Shown: positions 44,345 to 53,778, numbered from the stretch's first letter. The stretch is DNA of 64,000 nt from Tyzzerella sp. An114 (GCF_002161055.1 NZ_NFLT01000003.1:62001-126000), one strand, 5' to 3'. The notes: generated by a model not told the origin, from the sequence alone. Numbers and translations: made by a program.

Positions 44345-45277
44345 ATGAGCGAAATAAAAAAAGCTACTAGAGACGGTTTTGGCGAGGAAATAGTTACATT
44401 AGGAAAAAGAAATAAAGATATATTTGTAGTTGATATTGATATCGGAAAATCTTGTAAAACAACAAACTTTGCAAAAGAACTTCCAAAACAGCATATTAAT
44501 GTAGGTATTGCAGAGCAAAATGGTGCAGGTGTTGCAGCTGGTATGGCAACTTGTGGAAAAATTCCTTTTGTAGTAACTTATGCAGTATTTGGTTCATTAA
44601 GAATGTGTGAAATGATAAGACAGGAAATTTGTTATCCTAATCTTAATGTAAAAATAGCTTGTTCTCATGGTGGTGTTACACCTGCAAATGACGGTGCAAG
44701 TCATCAGAGTATTGAGGACATGGGTGTTTTAAGAACAATCCCTAACATGACAGTTATTATGCCAGCTGACTATGTTGCAGCTAAAAAACTTACAGCAGCA
44801 GCTGCTGAAATGTATGGACCATGCTACCTCAGATTTACAAGAGATGCTATACCTGTAATTTATGATGAAGATGCTGAATTTATTATTGGAAAAGCAAACA
44901 CATTAAAAGAAGGAAAAGACATTGCTATTATAGCAAATGGTGACACTGTTGTTATAGCTTTAAAAGCTGCTGAAGAACTTGCAAAAGAAGGTATTGCAGC
45001 AACAGTTATTGATATGCATACAATCAAACCTCTTGATACAGATATAGTAAATAAATGTATTGACGAAATTGGAAAGATTATAACAATTGAAGACCACAAT
45101 ATATTAAATGGTCTTGGAAGTGCAGTAAGTGAAGTTGTAGCAGAAAGAGGAAAAGGTATTGTAAGACGTATCGGTATCCAGGATCAGTTTGGACAGTCTG
45201 CACCATATGAAAGACTTCTTGCAATGAATGGTGTAACAGTTGAGGATGTTGTAAAAACAGCTAAAGAACTTATTTAA
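44345..45277 (+). CDS. Transketolase, C-terminal subunit
   Basis: A 310-residue second half of transketolase with the pyrimidine-binding and C-terminal domains. The sequence has DIDIGKSCKTTNFAKELPKQHINVGIAEQNGAGVAAGMA (catalytic glutamate in GIAEQN), CSHGGVTPANDGASHQSIEDMGVLRTIPNMTVIMPAD and TIEDHNILNGLGSAVSEVVAE. The ATG at 44345 lies eight bases after GGAGG; the ATG six bases earlier is too close. It forms an alpha2beta2-type enzyme with the preceding gene. Confidence 0.95.
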   Translation: MSEIKKATRDGFGEEIVTLGKRNKDIFVVDIDIGKSCKTTNFAKELPKQHINVGIAEQNGAGVAAGMATCGKIPFVVTYAVFGSLRMCEMIRQEICYPNLNVKIACSHGGVTPANDGASHQSIEDMGVLRTIPNMTVIMPADYVAAKKLTAAAAEMYGPCYLRFTRDAIPVIYDEDAEFIIGKANTLKEGKDIAIIANGDTVVIALKAAEELAKEGIAATVIDMHTIKPLDTDIVNKCIDEIGKIITIEDHNILNGLGSAVSEVVAERGKGIVRRIGIQDQFGQSAPYERLLAMNGVTVEDVVKTAKELI

Positions 45278-45284
45278 TGACAAA

Positions 45285-45327
45285 ATACATCCTATGTAAT
45301 GCAGTTTATATAAAATATAATATGTAG
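45285..45327. promoter_or_regulatory. Possible second operator before the SDR gene
   Basis: ATACATCCTATGTAATG (45285-45301) resembles ATACATCCTACGTTGAATG at the dctP promoter (40543-40561). A TATGTAG half-site follows at 45321-45327. The arms match the 40550 repeat at five of seven bases each but with a wider spacing. It may mark a second binding site for the cluster regulator ahead of the SDR gene. The evidence is resemblance only. Confidence 0.3.
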
Positions 45328-45369
45328 AATGTATAATATAATATATATGTTTAAGGAGGAAATATAATT

Positions 45370-46128
45370 ATGTTAGATTTTAATGGACAGGTAATCATTG
45401 TAACAGGTAGTGGCTCACCAAAAGGAATTGGTAAAACAATAGCAAAAACATTTGCAAAACAGGGTGGAACAGTTATTATCGCTGATATGAACACAGAAGG
45501 TGTAAAAAATACAGTTGCTGAAATCGAGAGTGAAGGCGGAAAAGCTTTTGGTATCGAACTTAATGTAACAGATAAAGAGTCTGTTGATAACATGGTTAAA
45601 ACAGTTATGGACAAATATGGAAGAATTGACGTTCTTGTAAACAATGCAGGTATTTCACAGAAAGTAACTGTTGAAGACATGACACTTGATGATATGAAGA
45701 GAATATTCAATGTAAATATGTTTGGATTATTCCTTTGTACACAGGCTTGTATGAAACCTATGAGAGAAGCAAAATATGGTAGAATTGTAAACCTTTCATC
45801 TGTATCAGGTAAGAGAGGTGGCGGAGTATTTGGTGGAGCACATTACTCAGCATCAAAAGCTGCTGTACTTGCATTCTCAAAGAACCTTTCAAGAGAAATC
45901 TCAGCTGACGGTGTTACAATAAACAGCGTTTGTCCTGGATTAATTAACACAGAAATTTGGAAATCAATGGCAAAAGAGGATGCAGATAAAGTTATCGATG
46001 GTATCCCAATGGGACGTCCTGGAGAAACACAGGAAGTTGCAAACGCAATTGTATTCCTTGCATCAAAAGAAGCAAGCTATATAACAGGTGAAGAAATCGA
46101 CATCAACGGTGGTTCACACATGGATTAA
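45370..46128 (+). CDS. Short-chain dehydrogenase/reductase
   Basis: A 252-residue classical SDR. The nucleotide-binding loop TGSGSPKGIGKTIAKTF is longer than the usual TGxxxGIG, with an inserted residue pair. VLVNNAGIS, the catalytic Ser in NLSSVSGKR and YSASKAAVLAFSKNLSREI (YxxxK) are present. An aspartate in IIADMNTEG at the end of beta-2 favours NAD(H). With a sugar transporter and transketolase around it, it probably oxidises an imported polyol or reduces a keto sugar. The start ATG is preceded by AAGGAGG. Confidence 0.92.
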   Translation: MLDFNGQVIIVTGSGSPKGIGKTIAKTFAKQGGTVIIADMNTEGVKNTVAEIESEGGKAFGIELNVTDKESVDNMVKTVMDKYGRIDVLVNNAGISQKVTVEDMTLDDMKRIFNVNMFGLFLCTQACMKPMREAKYGRIVNLSSVSGKRGGGVFGGAHYSASKAAVLAFSKNLSREISADGVTINSVCPGLINTEIWKSMAKEDADKVIDGIPMGRPGETQEVANAIVFLASKEASYITGEEIDINGGSHMD

Positions 46129-46173
46129 TCCTTATAAACAAAAATTAAACCTTAATTTTATATAAACCTCAAA

Positions 46174-46267
46174 ATCCTGCAAATATTTTAAATACCATTA
46201 AATAACCCTTTACCTATTCTGAGAAATTCATATAAAAAGCCTCAAATATTTGCAGGATATATTTTTT
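46174..46267 (+). repeat. Long inverted repeat ending in a T run, just before pfk
   Basis: ATCCTGCAAATATTT (46174-46188) and AAATATTTGCAGGAT (46244-46258) are perfect 15-base inverted arms with a 55-base loop. A T run (46262-46267) follows, and the pfk ribosome site starts only a few bases later. It looks like a terminator with a large loop or an attenuator that controls read-through into pfk. Confidence 0.7.
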
Positions 46268-46281
46268 ATGGAGGAAATGTA

Positions 46282-47247
46282 ATGAAAACCATAGGAATAT
46301 TGACAAGTGGCGGAGATGCACCAGGAATGAATTCCGCTATAAGGTCGGCGGCAAGGACAGCAATCAACAATGGTATGCGTGTTATAGGTATAAATAGAGG
46401 ATACAATGGTTTGCTTAAGGGTGATGTTGTTGAAATAAATAGCAACTTTGTATCTGATATTATACAAAAAGGAGGAACAGTACTTTATACAGCTAGATGT
46501 AAAGAATTTTTTCAGCCGGAAGGTATAAAGAAAGCTGTTGAAAAAGCAAAAGAAATTGGAATTGAAGGACTTATTGTAATAGGAGGAGACGGTTCTTTTA
46601 ATGGAGCTATAAAACTTTGTAATGAAGGTCTTCCAACAGTAGGTATACCGGGAACAATTGATAATGATATAAAATGTACTGATTATACAATTGGCTTTGA
46701 CACAGCTTGTAATATTGCTGTTGAAGCCATAGATAGACTTAGGGACACTGCCAGAAGTCATGAAAAATGTAGTATAATAGAAGTAATGGGGAGAGAAGCA
46801 GGTTTTCTCGCTCTTGATGTAGGTCTTGCAGTTGGTGCGGCTGATGTTCTTGTTCCGGAGATGAAATTTGATGTGGAAAAGGATGTTTGTGAAAATATAA
46901 TAGCAAGAAAAAAACAGGGAAAAACTCATCATATAATAGTTGTATCAGAAGGTTGTAACATTGATGTTAAAACTATTGCTGATATAATTGAGAAAAAAAC
47001 AGGAATTGAGTCAAGAATAACTGTTTTAGGTCATATACAAAGGGGCGGTTCTCCAACAATGCTTGACAGAGTTTATGCAGCAAAAATGGGACATTATGCT
47101 GTTGAGCTTTTAATGAATGGTAAATGTAACAGAGTTGTAGCTATACAAAGAGATAAGGTAGTTGATTTTGATATAAAAGAAGCTCTTTCAATGAAAAAAA
47201 CAATAGATTTTGACGCATTGAAGCTATGTAAATCAATATCAAAATAA
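46282..47247 (+). CDS. ATP-dependent 6-phosphofructokinase-type kinase
   Basis: A 321-residue PfkA-type kinase. Motifs are ILTSGGDAPGMNSAIR, IVIGGDGSFNGA (GGDGS indicating ATP rather than pyrophosphate use), VGIPGTIDNDI with the catalytic aspartate, MGREAGFLA and HIQRGGSPTMLDR. It would phosphorylate fructose-6-phosphate, or possibly sedoheptulose-7-phosphate as reported for some clostridial enzymes. Its place behind a transketolase in a catabolic cluster makes the second activity worth considering. GGAGG precedes the ATG, directly after the 46174 hairpin. Confidence 0.94.
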   Translation: MKTIGILTSGGDAPGMNSAIRSAARTAINNGMRVIGINRGYNGLLKGDVVEINSNFVSDIIQKGGTVLYTARCKEFFQPEGIKKAVEKAKEIGIEGLIVIGGDGSFNGAIKLCNEGLPTVGIPGTIDNDIKCTDYTIGFDTACNIAVEAIDRLRDTARSHEKCSIIEVMGREAGFLALDVGLAVGAADVLVPEMKFDVEKDVCENIIARKKQGKTHHIIVVSEGCNIDVKTIADIIEKKTGIESRITVLGHIQRGGSPTMLDRVYAAKMGHYAVELLMNGKCNRVVAIQRDKVVDFDIKEALSMKKTIDFDALKLCKSISK

Positions 47248-47373
47248 CCAATATTTATAAAGTTTGTTGTATGACTTATTTTTTGTATTGAGAACATGGT
47301 AAAATAATATTATAATATTATTATAATATTATTAAACAAAAACGTCATGTTAAAAAGGTAGGTTGGATTGTTT

Positions 47374-48093
47374 ATGACAAGAAAAGAAAAAGATGTACTT
47401 TTAAAACCTATTAACAAAGAATCAGTTGTGCAGCAAGTTATAGACAGGTTAACAGAAGCTATGCTTTCAGGTGCTTTAAAACCAGGAGATAAAATACCAA
47501 CTGAAGTTGAAATGTCAGAGACTTTTGGCGTTGGAAGAAATTCTATACGTGAAGCTATAAAAATTCTTGTTTATCTTGGAGTTTTGGAAATAAAACGAGC
47601 TGATGGTACATTTGTTAGAAGTGGTTTTACAGAGTCAATGATAGACCCTATGATATATGGCATAATATTAGGCGATGATGATTCTTATGTAGAGCTTAAA
47701 GAACTTAGAGAAGTTATGGAACAAGATATTATGCGGTCAGCCGTTGTAAAGAGTACTGAAAAAGATATTGAATTTTTAAAATCTAAATATAATGAGCTTG
47801 AAGAAGTTCTTATTACTGATGATGTTGACATAGACAAAGTTTTTAAATTAGATAACGAATTTCATGATGCCATATCAGATATGGTTCATAACTCTCTTAT
47901 TAAAAAAATAAATTCTGTTGTAAGAACTCTCACTTACAGTTTAAGACTTCAGACGGTAACATCAATGATTAAAAACGGTCACAAAGAAGAACTTTTAAAA
48001 GCCCATAAAAATATTTATGAGATATTAGAAAATAAAGATTATGAAAAAATTGAAGAAATACTTCATAATAGTTATTTCTATGATAAGATATAA
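47374..48093 (+). CDS. GntR-family regulator with FCD domain
   Basis: A 239-residue FadR-subfamily regulator. The winged helix is VVQQVIDRLTEAMLSGALKPGDKIPTEVEMSETFGVGRNSIREAIKILVYLGVLEIKRADGTFV (about residues 15-80). The C-terminal FCD helical domain has ELKELREVMEQDIMRSAV, DNEFHDAISDM and the final AHKNIYEILENKDYEKIEEIL, with the Asp/His residues that bind a metal and an organic acid effector. It closes the TRAP/transketolase cluster and probably represses it until the substrate appears. The ATG at 47374 follows GGTTGG. Confidence 0.93.
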   Translation: MTRKEKDVLLKPINKESVVQQVIDRLTEAMLSGALKPGDKIPTEVEMSETFGVGRNSIREAIKILVYLGVLEIKRADGTFVRSGFTESMIDPMIYGIILGDDDSYVELKELREVMEQDIMRSAVVKSTEKDIEFLKSKYNELEEVLITDDVDIDKVFKLDNEFHDAISDMVHNSLIKKINSVVRTLTYSLRLQTVTSMIKNGHKEELLKAHKNIYEILENKDYEKIEEILHNSYFYDKI

Positions 48094-48115
48094 TAAACTT
48101 CATGTTAATAATGTT

Positions 48116-48150
48116 AAAAAAGCAAATTCTTTTTTGAATTTGCTTTTTTG
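48116..48150 (+). terminator. Terminator after the GntR gene
   Basis: The stem AAAAAGCAAATTC/GAATTTGCTTTTT with a T loop is followed by T residues. Confidence 0.9.
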
Positions 48151-48153
48151 TGT

Positions 48154-48183
48154 TTGTACTTAAAATATATATTATGGTATAAT
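48154..48183 (+). promoter_or_regulatory. Promoter of the PHP phosphoesterase gene
   Basis: -35 TTGTAC (48154-48159) and consensus -10 TATAAT (48178-48183) are separated by 18 bases. Confidence 0.6.
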
Positions 48184-48223
48184 TTTTATGCAAAAAATAA
48201 TATTATAGAAGGAAATGATGATT

Positions 48224-48940
48224 TTGAAATATATTGTTGATATACACACCCATACTGTATCAAGTGGTCACGCTTACAGTACCCTTGATGAAAATGCCAG
48301 ATATGCAAAATCAATAGGCATGGAACTTATAGCCATGACAGACCATGCACCAAGTATGCTTGGAGCTCCTCAAAAATTCCATTTTAATAATCTTAAAATT
48401 TTACCTAAAAAACTTCATGATGTTGAAATATTAAAAGGTGCAGAGCTTAATATTATTGACTATGATGGAAATATTGACCTTGAAGAATATTCACTTAAAA
48501 AACTTGATATTGCAATAGCAAGCCTTCATATACCTTGCATAAAACCGGGAAATATGGAGGAGAATACAAACGCATATATTAAAGCCTGTGAAAATAAATA
48601 TATTGATATTTTAGGACATCCAGGAGACCCAAGATATCCTTTTTGTGTAAAAGATGTTGTTGATGCTTGTGAGAGAACAGGAACACTTATAGAGATAAAT
48701 AACGCTTCTTTAAGACCTGACGGTTCAAGAAAGGGAAGTGATATTATTATGAAAGAAATAGCTCTTATGTGTAAGAAAAAATCTATGCCAATAGTTATGG
48801 GTACAGACTCACATTTTTATCTTGAAATAGGTGACTTTTCACTTTGTGAAAAATTCCTTAATGAAATAGATTTCCCAGAGGAACTTATACTTAATACTTC
48901 TGTTGAAAAATTCAAAAATTCATTCAGAAAATTAAAATAA
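48224..48940 (+). CDS. PHP-domain phosphoesterase (YcdX-like)
   Basis: A 238-residue PHP-domain protein, likely a phosphatase using a metal cluster. Histidine motifs are VDIHTHTVSSGHAYST, AMTDHAPSM, GAELNI, ASLHIPCI, LGHPGDPRY and GTDSHFYLEIGDF, in the order of the YcdX/YcsE type family. The start TTG at 48224 gives the normal N terminus and stands ten bases after AAGGA; two nearby ATG codons (48215, 48218) are too close to the site. The natural substrate is unknown. Confidence 0.9.
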   Translation: MKYIVDIHTHTVSSGHAYSTLDENARYAKSIGMELIAMTDHAPSMLGAPQKFHFNNLKILPKKLHDVEILKGAELNIIDYDGNIDLEEYSLKKLDIAIASLHIPCIKPGNMEENTNAYIKACENKYIDILGHPGDPRYPFCVKDVVDACERTGTLIEINNASLRPDGSRKGSDIIMKEIALMCKKKSMPIVMGTDSHFYLEIGDFSLCEKFLNEIDFPEELILNTSVEKFKNSFRKLK

Positions 48941-49017
48941 TTTTATTTCGATACTTCTTTACTTTAACACTTTATAATGTTAATATATAAATATCAATAG
49001 AGTGTAAGGTGGTAAAT

Positions 49018-49332
49018 ATGAATAGCAAAATAAAAAATGAACTTACAGATAAACTGTTTGAATGTATATTAAGTATGAATACATTGGATGAATGTTATCG
49101 TCTTTTTGAGGACCTCTGTACTGTCCATGAAATTCAGGCAATAGCCCAGAGAATGGAAGTTGCTCAAATGCTCGACGCAAAAAAAACATATATAGAGATT
49201 GCAGAGAAAACAGGTGCTTCAACTGCCACAATAAGTAGAGTAAACAGAGCATTAAATTATGGTACTGATGGCTATCGTCTTGCCATAGAGAGAGTTAAAA
49301 AACAGAAAGAAAATAACAACGAACAGTTATAA
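49018..49332 (+). CDS. YerC/YecD family TrpR-related DNA-binding protein
   Basis: A 104-residue helical protein with the TrpR-like helix-turn-helix: LYRLFEDLCTVHEIQAIAQRMEVAQMLDAKKTYIEIAEKTGASTATISRVNRALNYG is the core (here ECYRLFEDL at its start). Family members of the YerC type lie near pcrA and ligA in many Firmicutes, as here (pcrA follows 93 bases on). A regulatory role is expected, the target is not known. AAGGTGG precedes the ATG at 49018. Confidence 0.93.
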   Translation: MNSKIKNELTDKLFECILSMNTLDECYRLFEDLCTVHEIQAIAQRMEVAQMLDAKKTYIEIAEKTGASTATISRVNRALNYGTDGYRLAIERVKKQKENNNEQL

Positions 49333-49425
49333 TTTAAAAACGAAATAGAATAAGAATAATAAGGAAGTATTGATATGAATCAAACTTCCTATTTATTTGT
49401 AAAAAATTTTAATGGGAGATAAAAT

Positions 49426-51675
49426 ATGATAGGTTTTGATAGATTAAATCCAATGCAGCAGAAAGCTGTTTTAAAAACAGAAGGTCCTGTTCTTGTTCTT
49501 GCTGGTGCTGGTTCAGGTAAAACAGGTGCTTTGACTGTAAGAATTGCTCATCTTATAGAAAATGGTGTTAAACCTTGGAATATACTTGCTATAACATTTA
49601 CAAATAAAGCGGCAAAAGAAATGCGTGAACGTGTAAATGGTCTTATAGGTGATAAGGATCAAGATATATGGGTTAGTACATTCCATTCAACTTGTGTAAG
49701 AATTTTGAGACGAGATATTGACAAAATAGATTACAGCAGAGATTTTTCAATATATGACACAGATGACCAAGAAAAAATGATGAAAGAAGTTTTTAAACGT
49801 CTTAACTTTAGCATTATGGATAAGACATTTAGCATAAAAATGGCTCTTGCTGAGATAAGCAAACAGAAAGAGGAGCTTGTTTCTTGGGAAGATTACGAGA
49901 AAAAAACTGATAAAGATATAAGAAAAGTTCGTTTTGCAAAGGCTTATAGAATATATCAGAAACTTTTAAAAGAGAATAACGCCCTTGACTTTGACGACCT
50001 TATATATAAAACTGTACAATTATTTAGAACAAATCCTGATGTTCTTGAATATTATCAGGATAAATTTAAGTATATAATGGTTGATGAGTATCAGGATACA
50101 AACACTTCACAGTATGAGCTTGTTAGAATGTTGTCTGAAAAATATAAAAATATATGTGTTGTAGGTGATGACGACCAGAGTATATATGGTTGGAGAGGTG
50201 CAAACATAAGAAATATACTTGAGTTTGAAAAAGATTTCCAAAATACAGAAGTTATAAAACTTGAACAGAATTATCGTTCAACAAAAACTATACTTGACGC
50301 TGCAAACTCTGTTATACACAACAACACAAAGAGAAAAGATAAAACTCTTTGGACTGAAAATGACAAGGGAAGTATAATTCATGTTAAAAAAGCTGACAAT
50401 GAGTATGATGAAGCAAGATTTGTTGCTGATAAAATAAATGAGCTTGCTGTTAAAGGCGAGAGAAAATATAAAGATTTTGCAGTTTTATATCGTGCTAATG
50501 CCCAGTCAAGAGCTTTGGAAGATTGTTTTGTTAAAAAGAGTATACCATATAGACTTTTTGGCGGTGTACGTTTCTATGAGAGAAAAGAGATTAAAGATAT
50601 ACTCTCATATTTAAAAGTTATAGCAAATCCTGCTGACACAATAGCATTAAAGAGAATTATAAATGTACCTAAAAGAGGACTTGGAGAAGCTTCTATTGAT
50701 AAAGTTGAAGTTTTTGCCTCTGAAAATAATATAAGTCTTTATGAAGCTATGTCTCATATTGATGAAATAACAGACCTTAAAACGAGAGCTAAGAAATTTA
50801 AAGAATTTTATGAAGTTATGAAATCAATTGAGGAGGACGCTGAAAACTTATCAGTTCCAGAGCTTATAGACTCTGTTATAACAAAAACAGGATACGTTCA
50901 AATTCTTGAAGATGAAGGAACAGATGAGGCTTTAGCTAGAATTGAAAATATAGATGAATTTGTCTCAAAGGCTTCAGAGTATGAAAAAAATGCTGATGAA
51001 CCTTCTTTAAGAGGATTTTTGGAAGATATAGCCCTTGTTGCTGATATAGATAATTATAATGAAGATGACGATTGTGTTTCTTTAATGACAATGCATAGTG
51101 CAAAAGGTCTTGAATTTCCTTATGTGTTTATAGTAGGTATGGAAGAAGGAATGTTCCCTAGCTATCGTGTAATGATGTATGGAACAAATGACGATATGGA
51201 GGAGGAAAGACGTCTTTGTTATGTAGGTATAACAAGAGCTAAAGAAGAACTTTTCCTTGTTCATGCAAAAAGTAGAATGCAACATGGAATAACACAGTAT
51301 AATGCTATTTCAAGATTTTTAAAAGAAATACCTATGGAACTTGTTGAAATGCCTATAAAAGCTCAGTCTTCAGAGGTTAGTGATTATATAAGAAAATCAG
51401 AAATGAAAATAAAACCTACATTTACAAGACCAACACCTTATGGAGGCTTATCTGGTATACAAAAGAAACCTGTTTCAAATTCTATGCCTTCACCTAAAAA
51501 TGTTACTCTTGAATATGAAGTGGGAGATAAAGTAAGAGCTCCTAAATATGGCATAGGAACAGTTAAAAGTATAACTCCTGGTGGTGCTGATTTTGAAGTT
51601 GAAGTAAGTTTTGGAGATAAGGGAGTTAAAAAATTTATGGCTGGTCTTTCAAAACTTAAAAAAGTGTCTGAATAA
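49426..51675 (+). CDS. pcrA: ATP-dependent DNA helicase PcrA (UvrD/Rep family)
   Basis: A 749-residue SF1A helicase. The Q-motif region LNPMQQKAV is followed by Walker A AGAGSGKT (residues 26-33), motif Ia AITFTNKAAKEMRERV, Walker B MVDEYQDTN, motif III VVGDDDQSIYGWRGA, motif IV EQNYRST, motif V LMTMHSAKGLEFPYVF and motif VI YVGITRAKEELF. The C terminus EVGDKVRAPKYGIGTVKSI is the Tudor-like RNA-polymerase-binding domain of PcrA. It unwinds DNA in repair and removes obstacles. ligA follows 27 bases on, as in many Firmicutes. Confidence 0.97.
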   Translation: MIGFDRLNPMQQKAVLKTEGPVLVLAGAGSGKTGALTVRIAHLIENGVKPWNILAITFTNKAAKEMRERVNGLIGDKDQDIWVSTFHSTCVRILRRDIDKIDYSRDFSIYDTDDQEKMMKEVFKRLNFSIMDKTFSIKMALAEISKQKEELVSWEDYEKKTDKDIRKVRFAKAYRIYQKLLKENNALDFDDLIYKTVQLFRTNPDVLEYYQDKFKYIMVDEYQDTNTSQYELVRMLSEKYKNICVVGDDDQSIYGWRGANIRNILEFEKDFQNTEVIKLEQNYRSTKTILDAANSVIHNNTKRKDKTLWTENDKGSIIHVKKADNEYDEARFVADKINELAVKGERKYKDFAVLYRANAQSRALEDCFVKKSIPYRLFGGVRFYERKEIKDILSYLKVIANPADTIALKRIINVPKRGLGEASIDKVEVFASENNISLYEAMSHIDEITDLKTRAKKFKEFYEVMKSIEEDAENLSVPELIDSVITKTGYVQILEDEGTDEALARIENIDEFVSKASEYEKNADEPSLRGFLEDIALVADIDNYNEDDDCVSLMTMHSAKGLEFPYVFIVGMEEGMFPSYRVMMYGTNDDMEEERRLCYVGITRAKEELFLVHAKSRMQHGITQYNAISRFLKEIPMELVEMPIKAQSSEVSDYIRKSEMKIKPTFTRPTPYGGLSGIQKKPVSNSMPSPKNVTLEYEVGDKVRAPKYGIGTVKSITPGGADFEVEVSFGDKGVKKFMAGLSKLKKVSE

Positions 51676-51702
51676 TGACAAATAAAAAAGGAGAGCTCTT
51701 TT

Positions 51703-53655
51703 ATGGAAAGAATGAAAGAACTTATAAATATATTGAATAATGCTTCACGTTCATATTATCAGAAAAACGAAAGCCTTGTGTCTGACTTTGAATATGATAA
51801 ACTTTATGATGAACTTATGAAAATTGAAAAAGATACAGGCGTTATTCTTGCAAACAGTCCTACTCAAAATGTGGGATACACTGTTTTAAGTAATCTTACA
51901 AAGGTTAAACATGATGAAAAAATATTATCTCTCGATAAGACAAAAGAGCCTGAAAAATTAAAATCATGGCTTGAAAATCAAGAGGGTGTTTTGTCATGGA
52001 AACTTGACGGTTTGACCATTGTATTAAAATATAATAATGGTGAACTTGTTCAAGCTATAACAAGGGGAAATGGTGAAGTTGGAGAAGATATAACCCACAA
52101 TGCAAAGGTTTTTAAAAATATACCTCTTAAAATATCATATAAAGATGAGCTTATTGTAAGAGGTGAGGGCATTATATCTTATTCAGATTTCGAGAGAATA
52201 AATGAAGAACTTGATGAAAATGAAAGCTATAAAAACCCTAGAAATCTTTGTAGTGGAACAGTAAGACAGCTTAATAGTGAAATAACATCTAAAAGAAATG
52301 TTATGTTTTATGCTTTCACTGTATTTAAGGCTTTTGGAGTTGATTTTGATGATAAGAAATCAAATCAACTTTTATGGCTTAAAACTTTGGGATTTGATGT
52401 AGTTTATAATAAAATTGTAAACAGTGATAATATAATTGATAGTGTTTATGAGTTTGAAAACAAAATACCTGAAAATGATTTCGCATCAGATGGACTTGTT
52501 TTGACATATAACAGTATATCTTATAGTAGCTCTCTTGGAACTACTGCAAAATTCCCTAAAGACTCAATAGCTTTTAAATGGAAAGATGAAACAGCCGAAA
52601 CGATTTTAAGAGAAATAGAATGGAATACATCAAGAACAGGACTTATAAATCCTATTGCTGTTTTTGACTCTGTTGAATTGGAAGGAACAACAGTAAACCG
52701 TGCCAGTGTTCACAATGTAAGTATTTTGGAGGATTTAAAACTTGGTATAGGTGATACAATAAAAGTTTATAAGGCAAATATGATAATACCACAGATTGCA
52801 GAGAATATCACTAAAAGTGGTAATTGTGAAATACCTAAAAATTGCCCTGTATGTAACGGAGAGACGGAAATAAGAAGTATACGTGACGGAAAAGCTTTAT
52901 ACTGTACAAATCCAAACTGTTCCGCCCAAAGAATACGCTCTTTATCCCATTTCGTTTCAAGGGACGCTATGAATATTGAGGGGCTTTCAGAGGAAACTAT
53001 CAAAAAGTTTGTTGAAAAGGGCTTTATATCTGATTACACAGATATATATTCTCTTTATAAATATGCTGATGATATTAAAAATATGGAAGGTTTTGGAGAG
53101 AAATCTTATAATAATCTTATAGAGTCCATAGAAAAATCAAAAAATACCGAACTTCCTAATTTTATATATGCCCTGGGCATAAATCATGTAGGACTTAGCA
53201 ATGCTAAGCTTTTATGCAAAAACATAAATTATGATATAAATAAAATTTTTGAAGTTTCTCAAGATGAACTTATAAATATAGATGGTTTTGGGGATATAAT
53301 AGCTCATAGCATAGTTTCATATTTTGCTGATAATAAAAATAGAGAGCTTTTAAATAAAATATTAAAAATAGTAAGTTTTAATACTGTTGAAATATCTGAA
53401 GAAACTGAAAACAGCAATATAAATGGCAAAACATTTGTAATAACAGGTGACCTTAATAATTTTACAAATAGAAAAGAACTTCAAAATAAAATTGAAAGTC
53501 TTGGAGGAAAAGTTACAGGTAGTGTCACAAAAAAAACTAACTATTTGATAAACAACGATATACTTTCAGAGTCATCAAAAAATAAAAAAGCAAAAGAATT
53601 GGGAATACCTATAATAACAGAAGAAGATTTTATAAAAGAATTTTTAAATCAATAA
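51703..53655 (+). CDS. ligA: NAD-dependent DNA ligase
   Basis: A 650-residue LigA. The adenylated lysine is K100 in LSWKLDGLTIVLKY (KXDG). The Ia domain with YYQKNESLVSDFEYDKLYDEL binds NAD. ITRGNGEVGEDITHN, an OB fold, the four-cysteine zinc finger (CPVCNG...YCTNPNCSAQ), helix-hairpin-helix repeats and a C-terminal BRCT domain (NGKTFVITGDLNNFTNRKELQNKIESLGGKV) follow in order. It seals nicks in replication and repair. The sequence is somewhat divergent around the active lysine (SWKLDG rather than EPKLDG), but all catalytic motifs are there. Confidence 0.96.
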   Translation: MERMKELINILNNASRSYYQKNESLVSDFEYDKLYDELMKIEKDTGVILANSPTQNVGYTVLSNLTKVKHDEKILSLDKTKEPEKLKSWLENQEGVLSWKLDGLTIVLKYNNGELVQAITRGNGEVGEDITHNAKVFKNIPLKISYKDELIVRGEGIISYSDFERINEELDENESYKNPRNLCSGTVRQLNSEITSKRNVMFYAFTVFKAFGVDFDDKKSNQLLWLKTLGFDVVYNKIVNSDNIIDSVYEFENKIPENDFASDGLVLTYNSISYSSSLGTTAKFPKDSIAFKWKDETAETILREIEWNTSRTGLINPIAVFDSVELEGTTVNRASVHNVSILEDLKLGIGDTIKVYKANMIIPQIAENITKSGNCEIPKNCPVCNGETEIRSIRDGKALYCTNPNCSAQRIRSLSHFVSRDAMNIEGLSEETIKKFVEKGFISDYTDIYSLYKYADDIKNMEGFGEKSYNNLIESIEKSKNTELPNFIYALGINHVGLSNAKLLCKNINYDINKIFEVSQDELINIDGFGDIIAHSIVSYFADNKNRELLNKILKIVSFNTVEISEETENSNINGKTFVITGDLNNFTNRKELQNKIESLGGKVTGSVTKKTNYLINNDILSESSKNKKAKELGIPIITEEDFIKEFLNQ

Positions 53656-53682
53656 ATAAACTGAAATACCTAAAAATACATC

Positions 53683-53725
53683 AAAGACCTTGTGACATAA
53701 TAGTTTCAAGGTCTTTCATTTTTAT
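53683..53725 (+). terminator. Terminator after ligA
   Basis: The ten-base stem AAAGACCTTG/CAAGGTCTTT with a 14-base loop is followed by a T-rich tract. Confidence 0.85.
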
Positions 53726-53778
53726 TATTACTATTGTATAATAATTATTCAGATAAAATATTTTTTGGAGGAATTAAA

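Noticed and set aside
46228-46932. A 234-codon minus-strand open frame
   Set aside because: It lies opposite the phosphofructokinase gene, which has all family motifs. Its translation is Ile/Tyr/Cys/Ser-rich with no known motif, as expected for the antisense of an AT-rich gene.
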